From Bacteroidota bacterium (GTDB lineage Bacteria; Bacteroidota; Bacteroidia; JABEUT01): DNA of 39,950 bases. The translations under genes were made by a program, and so were the position numbers. Positions 6,809 to 15,896 of this stretch are shown piece after piece. Where the stretch lies: contig JABDAL010000014.1 of NCBI GenBank assembly GCA_013289165.1, positions 1 to 39,950 of the forward strand, in the 5' to 3' direction. Each line of letters starts with the position of its first letter. Positions within the stretch are counted from its first letter, which is position 1. Below the pieces are notes generated by a model, which ran no database searches, was not told the DNA's origin, and was given only the letters and a program-made list of their open reading frames with translations.

Positions 6809-8347
6809 ATGAATAATGAAGAGCACTTTAAAAATGTAATTTCCCACAGCAAGGAGTATGGGTTTATTTTTCCATCGAGCGAAATATATGACGGGCTTAG
6901 CGCTGTGTATGACTATGGTTCTTATGGGGTTGAGCTGAAGAATAATATCCGTTCCTATTGGTGGAAATCCATGGTGCAGCTACATGAAAACATTGTAGGC
7001 ATAGACTCTGCTATTTTTATGCATCCTACTATTTGGAAGGCATCCGGCCATGTGGATGCTTTTAATGACCCCCTGATTGATAACAAAGATTCTAAAAAGC
7101 GCTACCGGGCAGATAACCTGATAGAAGATTATCTCGCCAAGCAGGCTGATAAGATTGAAAAAGAAGTAGATAAAGCCAAAAAGAGGTTTGGAGAAAAATT
7201 TGATGAGGCTTTGTACCGCTCCACTAATCCAAGGATAAAAGAAATACAAAGTGGTATTGAGACAGTCTACTCCCGCTTTAAAAAGGCGATGGAAGACAGT
7301 GATTTGACGGAATTAAGGCAGTTAATAATTGATTGTGAGATTGTTTGCCCCATTTCGGGAACAAAAAACTGGACCGATGTAAGACAGTTCAACCTGATGT
7401 TTTCCACCAGTATGGGTGCTATGGAGGAAAGCTCAAACCTGCTATATCTGCGGCCGGAAACCGCACAGGGCATTTTTGTAAACTTTTTGAATGTGCAGAA
7501 AACTACGAGGATGAAAATTCCTTTTGGAATTGCACAAACGGGAAAGGCTTTCCGGAACGAGATAGTGGCCCGCCAGTTTATTTTCCGTATGCGGGAATTC
7601 GAACAAATGGAGATGCAGTTTTTTGTACAGCCCGGTGCCGAACTGGAGTGGTATGAATACTGGAAAAACAAGCGCCTTGCATGGCACCACAGCCTGGGAT
7701 TCCCTGCTGCAAAATACAGGTTTAAGGACCATACCAAGTTGGCACATTATGCCAATGCTGCCAGCGATATTGAATTTGAGTTTCCTTTTGGATTTAAGGA
7801 ACTGGAAGGCATACACTCCCGCACCGATTTTGACCTTAAAAGCCATGAAAAATATTCCGGTAAAAAGCTGCAATATTTCGACCCGGAATTAAATAGCAGC
7901 TATGTTCCTTATGTGGTAGAAACTTCCATTGGGCTCGACCGCACTGTATTGGCCATACTCTCACAGTCGCTTGTAACCGAAAAACTGGAAGACGGAACCG
8001 AAAGAGCTGTAATGAATATACCCCATTTCCTGGCTCCTGTAAAAGTGGGTGTACTTCCTTTAGTTAAGAAAGACGGGCTACCCGAAAAGGCAATGGAAAT
8101 ATTCAACAGCCTGAAATGGCATACGTATTGCCAATATGATGAAAAAGACTCTATCGGCAAGCGCTACCGCAGGCAGGATGCTATCGGAACACCCTATTGT
8201 ATCACCATTGACCACCAAACATTAGAAGATAATACCGTTACCATTCGCGATAGGGATACGATGAAGCAAGAGCGTGTAAATGTAGCTGAAATGGAAAATA
8301 TCGTGATGAAAAAAGTGGATGTAACGGAAGCACTGAAGAGACTCTAA
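6809..8347 (+). CDS. glyS: Glycine--tRNA ligase, dimeric (alpha2) type
   Basis: This class II enzyme charges tRNA-Gly with glycine in the cytosol. It is the single-chain, eukaryote/archaea-like homodimeric form, not the two-subunit glyQ/glyS form. Visible features of the 512 residues are the N-terminal SHSKEYGFIFPSSEIYDG and the glycine-site segment LYLRPETAQGIFVNF. Motif 2 is GKAFRNEIVARQFIFRMREF, motif 3 is ETSIGLDRTVLAIL, and the C-terminal anticodon-binding domain contains KRYRRQDAIGTPYCITID. The length is close to that of compact bacterial members. The gene converges on xth, and their stop codons overlap. Confidence 0.97.
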   Translation: MNNEEHFKNVISHSKEYGFIFPSSEIYDGLSAVYDYGSYGVELKNNIRSYWWKSMVQLHENIVGIDSAIFMHPTIWKASGHVDAFNDPLIDNKDSKKRYRADNLIEDYLAKQADKIEKEVDKAKKRFGEKFDEALYRSTNPRIKEIQSGIETVYSRFKKAMEDSDLTELRQLIIDCEIVCPISGTKNWTDVRQFNLMFSTSMGAMEESSNLLYLRPETAQGIFVNFLNVQKTTRMKIPFGIAQTGKAFRNEIVARQFIFRMREFEQMEMQFFVQPGAELEWYEYWKNKRLAWHHSLGFPAAKYRFKDHTKLAHYANAASDIEFEFPFGFKELEGIHSRTDFDLKSHEKYSGKKLQYFDPELNSSYVPYVVETSIGLDRTVLAILSQSLVTEKLEDGTERAVMNIPHFLAPVKVGVLPLVKKDGLPEKAMEIFNSLKWHTYCQYDEKDSIGKRYRRQDAIGTPYCITIDHQTLEDNTVTIRDRDTMKQERVNVAEMENIVMKKVDVTEALKRL

Positions 8348-9105
8348 AACTCCAGCTCCAGCATACAAGGACAGTGGTCTGAGTGCCTGGCTTCAGGTAA
8401 TATATAAGCCATTTTCATAGCCTTTTCCATAGGAGCGCTAACCAGGTTGTAATCAATTCTCCACCCTAAGTTCTTAGCTCTTGCATTCGACCTGAAACTC
8501 CACCAGGTATAGTTATGGGGCAGCTTATTGAAATAGCGGAATGAATCAATAAACCCTGAACTCATAAAACTGTCTATCCACTCCCTTTCTTCAGGCAAAA
8601 AACCGGATGAGTTTGCATTGCTTATAGGATTGTGAATATCTATCGCACGATGGCATATATTGTAATCTCCTGAAATAATAATGTTAGGGCGGTTCTTTTT
8701 TAATTGGTCAATATAGGCCTGGAATTGTGCCAGCCACTTCATTTTGAAAGCCTGCCTCTCATCACCGGATGTACCGGATGGCATGTATACACTTATTACA
8801 GAAACATCTCCAAAATCGGCTCTTAACACCCTCCCTTCTTCATCATTAAATCCGCAGCCATATTCTACATGGTCGGGCTTTTGTTTGGTGAATATGGCTA
8901 CCCCGCTATATCCTTTCTTTTCTGCCGGGTACCAGTAATTGTGATACCCTGCATCAGTAAAATCCTGCAAGTTTAGCTGGTCTGTTTGGGCTTTGATTTC
9001 CTGCACACATACAATGTCAGGATTTATGTTTTTTATCCACTCAAGCCAGCCCTTGGACATAGCAGAACGGATGCCATTCAGGTTATATGTAATAAGTCTT
9101 TTCAT
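8344..9105 (-). CDS. xth: Exodeoxyribonuclease III (AP endonuclease, ExoA/Xth family)
   Basis: The enzyme cuts DNA at abasic sites and has 3'-5' exonuclease and 3'-phosphatase activity in base excision repair. The 253 residues carry the EEP-nuclease motifs in order: ITYNLNGIRSA (metal-site Asn), VCVQEIKAQ (metal-binding Glu), ISGDYNICHRAIDIHNP (catalytic Asp/Asn), LGWRIDYNLVS and the terminal ARHSDHCPCML with the catalytic Asp-His pair. The 3' end overlaps the convergent glyS by four bases, with no room for a terminator between them. A TACATTTG element lies 13 bases upstream of the start, so the leader would be very short. Confidence 0.95.
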   Translation of the reverse strand: MKRLITYNLNGIRSAMSKGWLEWIKNINPDIVCVQEIKAQTDQLNLQDFTDAGYHNYWYPAEKKGYSGVAIFTKQKPDHVEYGCGFNDEEGRVLRADFGDVSVISVYMPSGTSGDERQAFKMKWLAQFQAYIDQLKKNRPNIIISGDYNICHRAIDIHNPISNANSSGFLPEEREWIDSFMSSGFIDSFRYFNKLPHNYTWWSFRSNARAKNLGWRIDYNLVSAPMEKAMKMAYILPEARHSDHCPCMLELEF

Positions 9106-9118
9106 ATCGTCAATCCAA

Positions 9119-9126
9119 CAAATGTA
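9119..9126 (-). promoter_or_regulatory. -7 promoter element for xth
   Basis: The minus strand reads TACATTTG, an exact TAnnTTTG match 13 bases before the xth ATG. No clear -33 TTTG is visible. Confidence 0.45.
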
Positions 9127-9166
9127 TAGTTTTTGCGTTAATTCACGATATTCGTAGTTTTCACGG

Positions 9167-12100
9167 GTGAGGAGATTCCTTTTTCTATTGTTCCTGTTCT
9201 GTTTTTTTCTGCCTGGTTGCGGAGATGCCCAGTCATTGTCGAACCAGCGCAGAAAGGCTGTTGCTGTTTCTGCTCAAACAGACACTATAAGGCTCGATAC
9301 ATTAAGTATAGTACCCGGTTCGCTGCATCTTTTACTACACAATGAAGTGGTAGATTCTAATGGCTACACCACCATACCCGAAGCCGGTGAAATTGTATTG
9401 AACACAGATAAGTTAAAAGGTATGGGAGTTCCAATAGATACTTTCGTTTGCACGTACCGGGTGTTTCCATACTTATTATCCAAGACTTGGCAACATAAAG
9501 ACAATTCTATTGTCCACCCAATTCTGTATAATAATCAATCGGGATATATTTACCAGGTAGGAGCTAATAGCGGCATCAATGACCCTTTTGATTTGGGTAC
9601 GTTAAGTAAAAGCGGTAGTATATCGAGAGGAATTTCATTTGGGAATAACCAAAACCTGAATGTAAACTCTAGCCTTAACTTACAATTGGCAGGTAAGCTA
9701 AGTAATAATGTGAACGTGCTGGTAGCTGCAACAGATGATAATCTCCCCATTCAACCGGAAGGGAATACTACACAATTACAGGATTTTGATAAGGTTTTTA
9801 TAAAGTTATATGACCAGCATACCAGTTTAATTGCGGGCGATTTCGAGATAGGAAACCCCAACGGATACTTTATGGGGTTTAATGAAAAAGCTGAAGGAGG
9901 ATTATTCACTACACGGTTTTTTACAAGGCCGAATAAAGACACTACTAAAGCCTGTGTAATGAGAATTACACTTGCGGCTGGTATTGCAAAAGGGAATTAT
10001 GCCGAAAACAATGTTGCAGCCATTGATGGAAATTTGGGCCCTTACAGGCTGACAGGAGCAAATGGGGAAACTTTTATTGTCATTCTTTCAGGAACTGAAA
10101 AAGTATATTTAGACGGACAGTTGCTGCAACGCGGGCAGAATAATGATTATACGATTGACTATAATGCAGCCCAACTTACGTTTACTCCTAAACATCTTAT
10201 TACTGCCTCATCGCAGATCATTGTAGATTTTCAATATAGCGACCTGACCTACGAGCGTTCAATTATTCATACAGCTATGGATTATCACGAGGATAAGCTC
10301 ACATTAGGATTTAATATGTATTCGGAACAGGATGCCAAGAACCAGCAGCTTACCCAATCACTGAACCCGGAACAGGAACAGTTTTTAGCATCATTGGGAA
10401 ACAACATCCAGAATGCATTGGTGCCGGGTGCTGTAAATTCCGCTTACAATAGTACACAGGTATTTTATAGGGAGGTAGATACTACGGTGGGTGTAATTAC
10501 AGATTCGGTATTTGTTTACTGCCCTGATTCAATTATAAACATTCCCAAATCTTCGCCTAATCATTTTAGTGTGAGTTTTTCACAGGTTCCGCAAGGGCAG
10601 GGCGATTATGCACAAATACAATCGGCTGCAAACGGGAATGTTTACCAGTGGAAAGCACCTGTTAATGGTGTTCGCCAGGGAAATTATATTGCACAAGTGC
10701 TGCTTATAACACCCAAGAAAAAACAAATGATAACAGCGGGGGGGAATTACCAATTTTCAAAAAACACCAGTATCAACCTGGAGGGAGCGCTTACCAATAG
10801 TGATGTAAACACGTTCTCCACATTTGATAAAAGCCAGGATGTAGGTTATGCGGGCAGGGTGTTGTTTCACAATATTACTTTTATGGCAGACAGTACTAAA
10901 GAAAATAAAGGCAATGTGTGGCGGTTGCAAACGAATTTAAGCTATGAAGCCGTACAAAAAGATTTTTCACCTATTGAAAGATACCGCTCTGTTGATTTTG
11001 CGCGGAGCTGGAACCTTACGAGCGACAGCATTGTGGACAACCAAAACCTGGCGGATGGTAATTTTCTTTTCGGTAATAAAAAAGACCAAATAAGTTACGA
11101 CTTCCAGGCATTTTTAGAAGGAGGTGCATACAATGCTACCAAACATACTGCTGCCCTGAAACTGGATGAAGCCGGTTTTATGACAAGCTTTAACGGCTCT
11201 TTGCTTCAAAGCAAATCAACAGAAAGTACCAGTAATTATTATAAAGAATCCGCTACCATTTCGCACAAGGTACTTTTTTGGGTAGCCGGGGTAGGTGAAT
11301 CGACAGAGAAAGATATTTTCCGTTCGCGCCTAACCGACAGTATTGTTGGCACATCTTCTTCGTTATTTGAGCAGGCAAGCAATTATCAATTTTACCAGTG
11401 GGATGCATTTTTCAAAACTCCCGATACGGCAAAAAGAAATTATGGCATAGATTATTCCGAACGTACAGACTATGGAGCAGACCTTCAACACAATGAAATG
11501 GTAAAGTCTCTTTTCACAAGGAATTTATCGGCCAGTGCATCTTTTCTTAAAAATCCCAAGAGCCGTTTTAAAGCCAATGTAACTTATCACATTATGCAGG
11601 TTTTGGCAGATTCGGCCATTGCAGAAGGGCAAACCCCTGTAAATGCTTTAGTTGGCCAGGCAGAATATGATGCAAACATTTTAAAGGGAGTAATCAATAC
11701 CAGCACATTTTACCAGGCAGGCTCGGGCTTGCAGCCCAAGGAAGAATATACCTACCTGCAGGTTGCACAAGGTACAGGTGTATATGCCTGGACAGATTTT
11801 AACCACGATGGCATTAAAGAATTAAACGAATTCTATGTAGCCCCTTTTCCCGATGAAGCCGATTACATAAGGGTATATACACCCACCACCAATTATGAGA
11901 AAGTGTATACAAGCGGTTTTACGGAGACGTTTAGTTTGCGCCCTGCTGCGGCTTGGTCCTCCAAAAAAGGGTTAAAGAAATTTTTTGCACTTTTTTCAGA
12001 ACAATTGGCTCTTCATACCGACCGGAAAACAACCTCTACTAACCCTTTGAATGCTTACAATCCTTTCATACAAAATACGAGTGATAGTACTGTAATCGGA

Positions 12101-12751
12101 TTAAACTCCTCGCTACGAAATACAGTCTATTTTAATCAACTAAATCCTCATTTCGGGATGGACTACACCTATAGTGATACCCGCAATAAAACTGTCCTGG
12201 AAGAAGATGGAGGGCAGTCAAGAGTAGCTACCTACCAAGATTTACATGCCCGTGTAGGCTTAACTACTAAATGGATTCTGGAAGGAGATGGTAAAGCAGG
12301 TGCGGATATAAGCAACTCGGCTTACTTTCCTTCCAATAACTTTGATATTAATTATTACCAGGTGGAGCCCAAATTAAATTTTCAGCCCACTACCAGCTTC
12401 CGTATAACTGCATCATTCACTTATTCGGACAAAGTAAATGCCCTGTCAGATGGAGGAGGATCCTCCACACAGGAAAATAGCGGACTGGAAATAAAGTATA
12501 ATGTGGTTACCAAAGGAAGTTTTACCGCCAATTTCAATTATGTGAAAATAGCCTTTAACGAGGATCCTTCCAGTCCACTCGGGCTTGAAATACTTCAAGG
12601 ATTGAATGCAGGAAATAATTATACATGGGGAATTAGTTATTTGCGTAACCTTTCGGGAAATATTCAGTTAAATCTATCGTATACAGGCCGCGCCGAACCC
12701 GGCTCCTCAATTGTAAATACCGGCAATGCTTCTATCCGGGCATTTTTCTAA
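9167..12751 (+). CDS. Large putative outer-membrane beta-barrel protein, SprA-like motifs
   Basis: This 1194-residue exported protein has a hydrophobic leader (MRRFLFLLFLFCFFLPGCGDAQ), read as a Sec signal and possibly a lipoprotein signal at the LPGC. The start is a GTG. After a roughly 120-residue N-terminal domain comes GSISRGISFGNNQNLNVNSS with NLPIQPEGNTTQLQDFDKVF, about residues 148-215. This pattern resembles segments of the T9SS translocon protein SprA/Sov as I recall them, though this protein is much shorter than SprA. The remainder is a long series of alternating beta-strands, and the chain ends in Phe (NTGNASIRAFF), typical of barrels assembled by BamA. No enzymatic motif is visible. 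It lies just upstream of a CBS protein and an Omp85-like barrel, so an envelope role is likely; the exact role is unknown. Confidence 0.65.
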   Translation: MRRFLFLLFLFCFFLPGCGDAQSLSNQRRKAVAVSAQTDTIRLDTLSIVPGSLHLLLHNEVVDSNGYTTIPEAGEIVLNTDKLKGMGVPIDTFVCTYRVFPYLLSKTWQHKDNSIVHPILYNNQSGYIYQVGANSGINDPFDLGTLSKSGSISRGISFGNNQNLNVNSSLNLQLAGKLSNNVNVLVAATDDNLPIQPEGNTTQLQDFDKVFIKLYDQHTSLIAGDFEIGNPNGYFMGFNEKAEGGLFTTRFFTRPNKDTTKACVMRITLAAGIAKGNYAENNVAAIDGNLGPYRLTGANGETFIVILSGTEKVYLDGQLLQRGQNNDYTIDYNAAQLTFTPKHLITASSQIIVDFQYSDLTYERSIIHTAMDYHEDKLTLGFNMYSEQDAKNQQLTQSLNPEQEQFLASLGNNIQNALVPGAVNSAYNSTQVFYREVDTTVGVITDSVFVYCPDSIINIPKSSPNHFSVSFSQVPQGQGDYAQIQSAANGNVYQWKAPVNGVRQGNYIAQVLLITPKKKQMITAGGNYQFSKNTSINLEGALTNSDVNTFSTFDKSQDVGYAGRVLFHNITFMADSTKENKGNVWRLQTNLSYEAVQKDFSPIERYRSVDFARSWNLTSDSIVDNQNLADGNFLFGNKKDQISYDFQAFLEGGAYNATKHTAALKLDEAGFMTSFNGSLLQSKSTESTSNYYKESATISHKVLFWVAGVGESTEKDIFRSRLTDSIVGTSSSLFEQASNYQFYQWDAFFKTPDTAKRNYGIDYSERTDYGADLQHNEMVKSLFTRNLSASASFLKNPKSRFKANVTYHIMQVLADSAIAEGQTPVNALVGQAEYDANILKGVINTSTFYQAGSGLQPKEEYTYLQVAQGTGVYAWTDFNHDGIKELNEFYVAPFPDEADYIRVYTPTTNYEKVYTSGFTETFSLRPAAAWSSKKGLKKFFALFSEQLALHTDRKTTSTNPLNAYNPFIQNTSDSTVIGLNSSLRNTVYFNQLNPHFGMDYTYSDTRNKTVLEEDGGQSRVATYQDLHARVGLTTKWILEGDGKAGADISNSAYFPSNNFDINYYQVEPKLNFQPTTSFRITASFTYSDKVNALSDGGGSSTQENSGLEIKYNVVTKGSFTANFNYVKIAFNEDPSSPLGLEILQGLNAGNNYTWGISYLRNLSGNIQLNLSYTGRAEPGSSIVNTGNASIRAFF

Positions 12752-12775
12752 TTAGGGAGTCTATTTAAAAAGTAG

Positions 12776-12783
12776 TAGTTTTG
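12776..12783 (+). promoter_or_regulatory. -7 promoter element for the CBS-domain gene
   Basis: TAGTTTTG matches TAnnTTTG and ends 23 bases before the start of the CBS protein gene, in the 55-bp gap after the large outer-membrane gene. Confidence 0.45.
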
Positions 12784-12806
12784 GATTTTATAAAATAGAA
12801 TAATAA

Positions 12807-13469
12807 ATGTTAGCCAGGGACCTCATAAGCATAGATATTCCCCCACTCACTATTCACGACGAAGGTAAAAAGGCACTTGAATGGATGGATGAATTCAAGG
12901 TTTCGCACTTGCCTATAATTGACAGAACCACTTATGTCGGCATTGTTTCAGATACTGAAATAATAGATTTTGTTACTCCCGATGAACAGGTGGGCAAACT
13001 TAGAAAAGCCTTGGCGAAACCTTTCGTTTTTGAATACCAGCATGCCTATGAAGCGCTGAAGGTTTATGATACACTCAAGATTACATTAATACCTGTGCTG
13101 GATGAACGGGAAAGATATATGGGTGTAATTACGCAACAAAAACTGCTTTCTTATTTTTCTGAAATAGTAGATGCCAGGGACCCCGGTAGCCTTATTGTTC
13201 TTGAATTGCATCAAATGGACTACTCGCTTTCCCAAATAGCACAAATAGCAGAGAGCAACGGAGCAAGAATACTAAGCCTTTTTTTGACCCCTCACAGAGA
13301 TTCTACCGAACTGGATGTCACTTTTAAAATAAATATGGAAGATCCCTCTCCCGTATTACAAACACTTGAACGCTATGGCTACAAGGTACAGGCATCATTT
13401 TCACAGGGCAATGCAGGCAAAAGTTTGAAGGACCGTTACGATTCGCTGATGCACTATTTAAATATCTGA
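12807..13469 (+). CDS. CBS-domain protein with C-terminal ACT-like region
   Basis: The 220-residue soluble product starts with two CBS motifs (about residues 1-60 and 70-125). Typical strand-turn elements are SHLPIIDRTTYVGIVSDTEI and TLIPVLDERERYMGVITQQ. CBS pairs bind adenine nucleotides and act as energy sensors. The region from about 135 on (GSLIVLELHQMDYSLSQIAQ, ending DVTFKINMEDPSPVLQTLER) resembles an ACT-like ligand-binding fold; this is a tentative assignment. It sits 12 bases before the POTRA/Omp85-like gene, so the two are probably co-transcribed. Such CBS proteins are common in Bacteroidota housekeeping clusters, but no specific role is established from the sequence. Confidence 0.8.
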   Translation: MLARDLISIDIPPLTIHDEGKKALEWMDEFKVSHLPIIDRTTYVGIVSDTEIIDFVTPDEQVGKLRKALAKPFVFEYQHAYEALKVYDTLKITLIPVLDERERYMGVITQQKLLSYFSEIVDARDPGSLIVLELHQMDYSLSQIAQIAESNGARILSLFLTPHRDSTELDVTFKINMEDPSPVLQTLERYGYKVQASFSQGNAGKSLKDRYDSLMHYLNI

Positions 13470-13481
13470 AAAAATCCGGTA

Positions 13482-14933
13482 ATGAAATTTTACCACCGCG
13501 TCAATTTTATCCTGTTTCTCGCGGTAGTAACGTGTACGTCCATGCGAGCTCAAAATACTCCCGATTCCCTGCGTGGAAAAAAAATCGTTATAACTTCTAT
13601 TACAGTTGAGGGTAATTCCATAACTAAAACCGCTATTATTCTTCGGGAGCTTACTTTTAAAAAAGATGATACTCTTCTTTTGTCAAATTGGAGTGAAGAT
13701 GCCCAGCGTTCCCGAAACAATATAATGAATGCAGGGCTTTTTAATTTTGCCAATATTGACACGATAAACAATGCAACCGGTGGAACGAAAGTTATTATAA
13801 GTGTAGTGGAACAATGGTATATATTCCCTATTCCGCTTTTTCAAATTGAAGAAAGAAATTTTAATGTTTGGTGGAGCCAGGACCACCGTAGCCTAAGTAA
13901 GGTTGACTATGGTTTTTTCTTAAACGATAATAATACGACAGGAAACAGAGAAATCCTCAGAATAAAACTGCAACTTGGCTATACTCAGCAGTGGGGTATA
14001 TCATACATTATACCTTACATAACTAAAAAACAGGATTTTGGATTGCAATTTAATTTTACTTCTTCCGAAAATAAAGAAATAGCCTATACTTCTGTAGGCA
14101 ATATTTTAACTTTTTTAAGTACCCCTAATTCTGCTCTCCAACAGCAATATACTTCAACCGTTGATCTTACGTATCGCCAGGGATTATATAATATGCATTA
14201 CTTTGAACTGAATTTTTCAGCGTGCTATCTAAACGATACCATTTTAAAGTTAACCAACGATTACCTGCCTTATAACCTTACCCATGCTGCATTTTTTGGT
14301 GCAAAATATTATTTCCGCCGTGACCTCCGTGATTATGGACCCTATCCGTTAAAGGGGTATTATTTCGATTTTAGCCTGAATGATTTTGGACTAGGCATTG
14401 CTATTCCCAAAGAGCAAGCATTCAATATGACCTACGTCCAGTCCTCCATACACAAGTATTGGGAGGTAACCGACAAGCTATTTTATGCTTCTTCGGCAGA
14501 AGGGAAGTTTTCCGGAAGTGCCAGCCAGCCCTATTATTTACAAAGGGGATTGGGCTATGGAAATGAATTTGTGCGGGGGTATGAAGACTATGTGATAGAT
14601 GGTAACAATTATGCACTGATAAAAAATGAAATAAAATACCAGCTAATTAATATACCCTATATAGAATTACCTGTTCAGCAGGTACCCTTTTTCCGGAGAA
14701 GTCAATTTAAAAAGGCCAATTTTGCTTTATACATTACAGCATATACCGATTGGGGGTATGTAAGTGCTGGAGACCCTAATGTCGAAAATAATTTTTTGAC
14801 AGATACCCCTCTTTGGGGCTATGGGTTTGGAGTCGATATAGTTGCCTACTATAGTATTGTAATGCGATTTGAATATTCATTTAACCAGCTTGGCCAAAAC
14901 GGATTCTTTCTCCACTTTTTGGCAGGAATGTAA
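13482..14933 (+). CDS. POTRA/Omp85-family (BamA/TamA-like) outer-membrane protein
   Basis: The 483-residue product has a signal peptide (MKFYHRVNFILFLAVVTCTSMRAQ). One POTRA-type domain follows (about residues 32-112: ITSITVEGNSITKTAIILREL, RSRNNIMNAGLFNFANID, KVIISVVEQW). The rest is a beta-barrel-like region rich in aromatic strands, including the Omp85-like RGLGYGNEFVRGYEDYVIDG, comparable to the conserved RGY loop 6 motif. One POTRA rather than five, and the small size, set it apart from BamA itself. Compact BamA/TamA-like proteins of this layout are widespread in Bacteroidota. It likely inserts or translocates envelope proteins or lipids. The client is unknown; the neighbouring 1194-residue barrel is a possible one. 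Confidence 0.8.
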   Translation: MKFYHRVNFILFLAVVTCTSMRAQNTPDSLRGKKIVITSITVEGNSITKTAIILRELTFKKDDTLLLSNWSEDAQRSRNNIMNAGLFNFANIDTINNATGGTKVIISVVEQWYIFPIPLFQIEERNFNVWWSQDHRSLSKVDYGFFLNDNNTTGNREILRIKLQLGYTQQWGISYIIPYITKKQDFGLQFNFTSSENKEIAYTSVGNILTFLSTPNSALQQQYTSTVDLTYRQGLYNMHYFELNFSACYLNDTILKLTNDYLPYNLTHAAFFGAKYYFRRDLRDYGPYPLKGYYFDFSLNDFGLGIAIPKEQAFNMTYVQSSIHKYWEVTDKLFYASSAEGKFSGSASQPYYLQRGLGYGNEFVRGYEDYVIDGNNYALIKNEIKYQLINIPYIELPVQQVPFFRRSQFKKANFALYITAYTDWGYVSAGDPNVENNFLTDTPLWGYGFGVDIVAYYSIVMRFEYSFNQLGQNGFFLHFLAGM

Positions 14934-14958
14934 AACCGGAATATCTTGCCTGTTTTAC

Positions 14959-14966
14959 TACTTTTG
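14959..14966 (+). promoter_or_regulatory. -7 promoter element for pdxH
   Basis: TACTTTTG matches TAnnTTTG and ends 18 bases before the pdxH start. A small inverted repeat, GTAAAAC (14931-14937) with GTTTTAC (14952-14958), abuts it and could be a weak terminator of the upstream gene or an operator. Confidence 0.5.
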
Positions 14967-14984
14967 CATTCCTTATGTTGATGT

Positions 14985-15635
14985 ATGAGTAAGTTAAAAA
15001 GGGATATATTAGAAATAAAATACACCTCAGACGATAAGCATTTGAATGAAGCAGAAGTTGCGGATAATCCATTTTCCCAATTTGAAAAATGGTTTTCCGA
15101 GGCCATCAAACACCAGCCAAAAGATGCAAATGCTTTTGTGCTGTCTACGGCTTCTAAAAATGCCAGGCCGTCTGCAAGAATAGTGTTATTGAAAGGATTG
15201 GAAAAAGAGGGCTTTGTATTTTTTACCAATTACGATAGCCGCAAGGGAAAAGAGTTGGAGGAAAATGCGTTTGCAGCCATGACTTTTTTTTGGGTGACTC
15301 TTGAAAAACAGGTAAGAGTAGAAGGACAAGTAAAAAAAATTAGTGAGGCAGATTCGGATGAATACTTTAAAACAAGGCCCGCGGGAAGCAAAGCAGGAGC
15401 CTGGGTATCGCCCCAAAGCCTGGCTATTTCAGGCAGGGAAGGGTTGGAGCAGGAGCATTCGGATTTCCTTAAAAAGCATGAAGGGAAAGAAATCCCCCGT
15501 CCTCCTTTTTGGGGTGGATATTGCATTGTTCCTCACAGAATAGAATTTTGGCAGGGAAGATTAAGCCGCTTACACGACAGGATTCTCTATACAAATGAGA
15601 ATGGGAATTGGAAAATAGAAAGATTAGCACCGTAA
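14985..15635 (+). CDS. pdxH: Pyridoxamine 5'-phosphate oxidase
   Basis: This FMN enzyme oxidises pyridoxamine- or pyridoxine-5'-phosphate to pyridoxal-5'-phosphate, the last step of B6 cofactor synthesis and salvage. Family signatures in the 216 residues are NAFVLSTASKNARPSARIVLLKG, GFVFFTNYDSRKGKELEENA, FFWVTLEKQVRVEGQV and YFKTRPAGSKAGAWVSPQS. The C-terminal signature is RIEFWQGRLSRLHDR followed by KIERLAP. These include the conserved FMN-binding Arg/Lys and the C-terminal substrate-binding Arg and His. The length is standard. It begins a tight run with the next gene 18 bases on. Confidence 0.97.
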   Translation: MSKLKRDILEIKYTSDDKHLNEAEVADNPFSQFEKWFSEAIKHQPKDANAFVLSTASKNARPSARIVLLKGLEKEGFVFFTNYDSRKGKELEENAFAAMTFFWVTLEKQVRVEGQVKKISEADSDEYFKTRPAGSKAGAWVSPQSLAISGREGLEQEHSDFLKKHEGKEIPRPPFWGGYCIVPHRIEFWQGRLSRLHDRILYTNENGNWKIERLAP

Positions 15636-15653
15636 CAATTAAAAACTATATTT

Positions 15654-15890
15654 ATGTGGCAGGAATCAAATAACAAATTGTATAAAAAATTTTTATTTAA
15701 AAATTTTGTGGAAGCCTTTGCATTTATGACTCATGTAGCATTAATTGCAGAAAAAATGGACCATCACCCCGAGTGGAAAAATACCTACAATACGCTTGAA
15801 ATATGGTTAAATACACATAGTGCAGGAGATATTGTAACAGAAAAGGACCATAAACTGGCGGCTGCTATTGACAAAATAAATCAGGCATAA
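15654..15890 (+). CDS. Pterin-4a-carbinolamine dehydratase, short form
   Basis: The enzyme dehydrates 4a-hydroxytetrahydropterin, normally regenerating the cofactor of aromatic amino-acid hydroxylases. The 78 residues contain the fold and active-site pattern: [24 protein letters not shown], Tyr45, WLNTH with His55, and Asp65 before [10 protein letters not shown]. His37-His38-Pro39 is the catalytic signature. The family is usually 95-105 residues, so the N-terminal helix and strand are shortened, as is common in Bacteroidota. The ATG at 15654 is the only reasonable start. No phenylalanine hydroxylase is in view; the gene is packed between pdxH and gatA (6 bases to gatA), suggesting co-transcription rather than a shared pathway. 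Confidence 0.9.
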   Translation: MWQESNNKLYKKFLFKNFVEAFAFMTHVALIAEKMDHHPEWKNTYNTLEIWLNTHSAGDIVTEKDHKLAAAIDKINQA

Positions 15891-15896
15891 GTTTGT

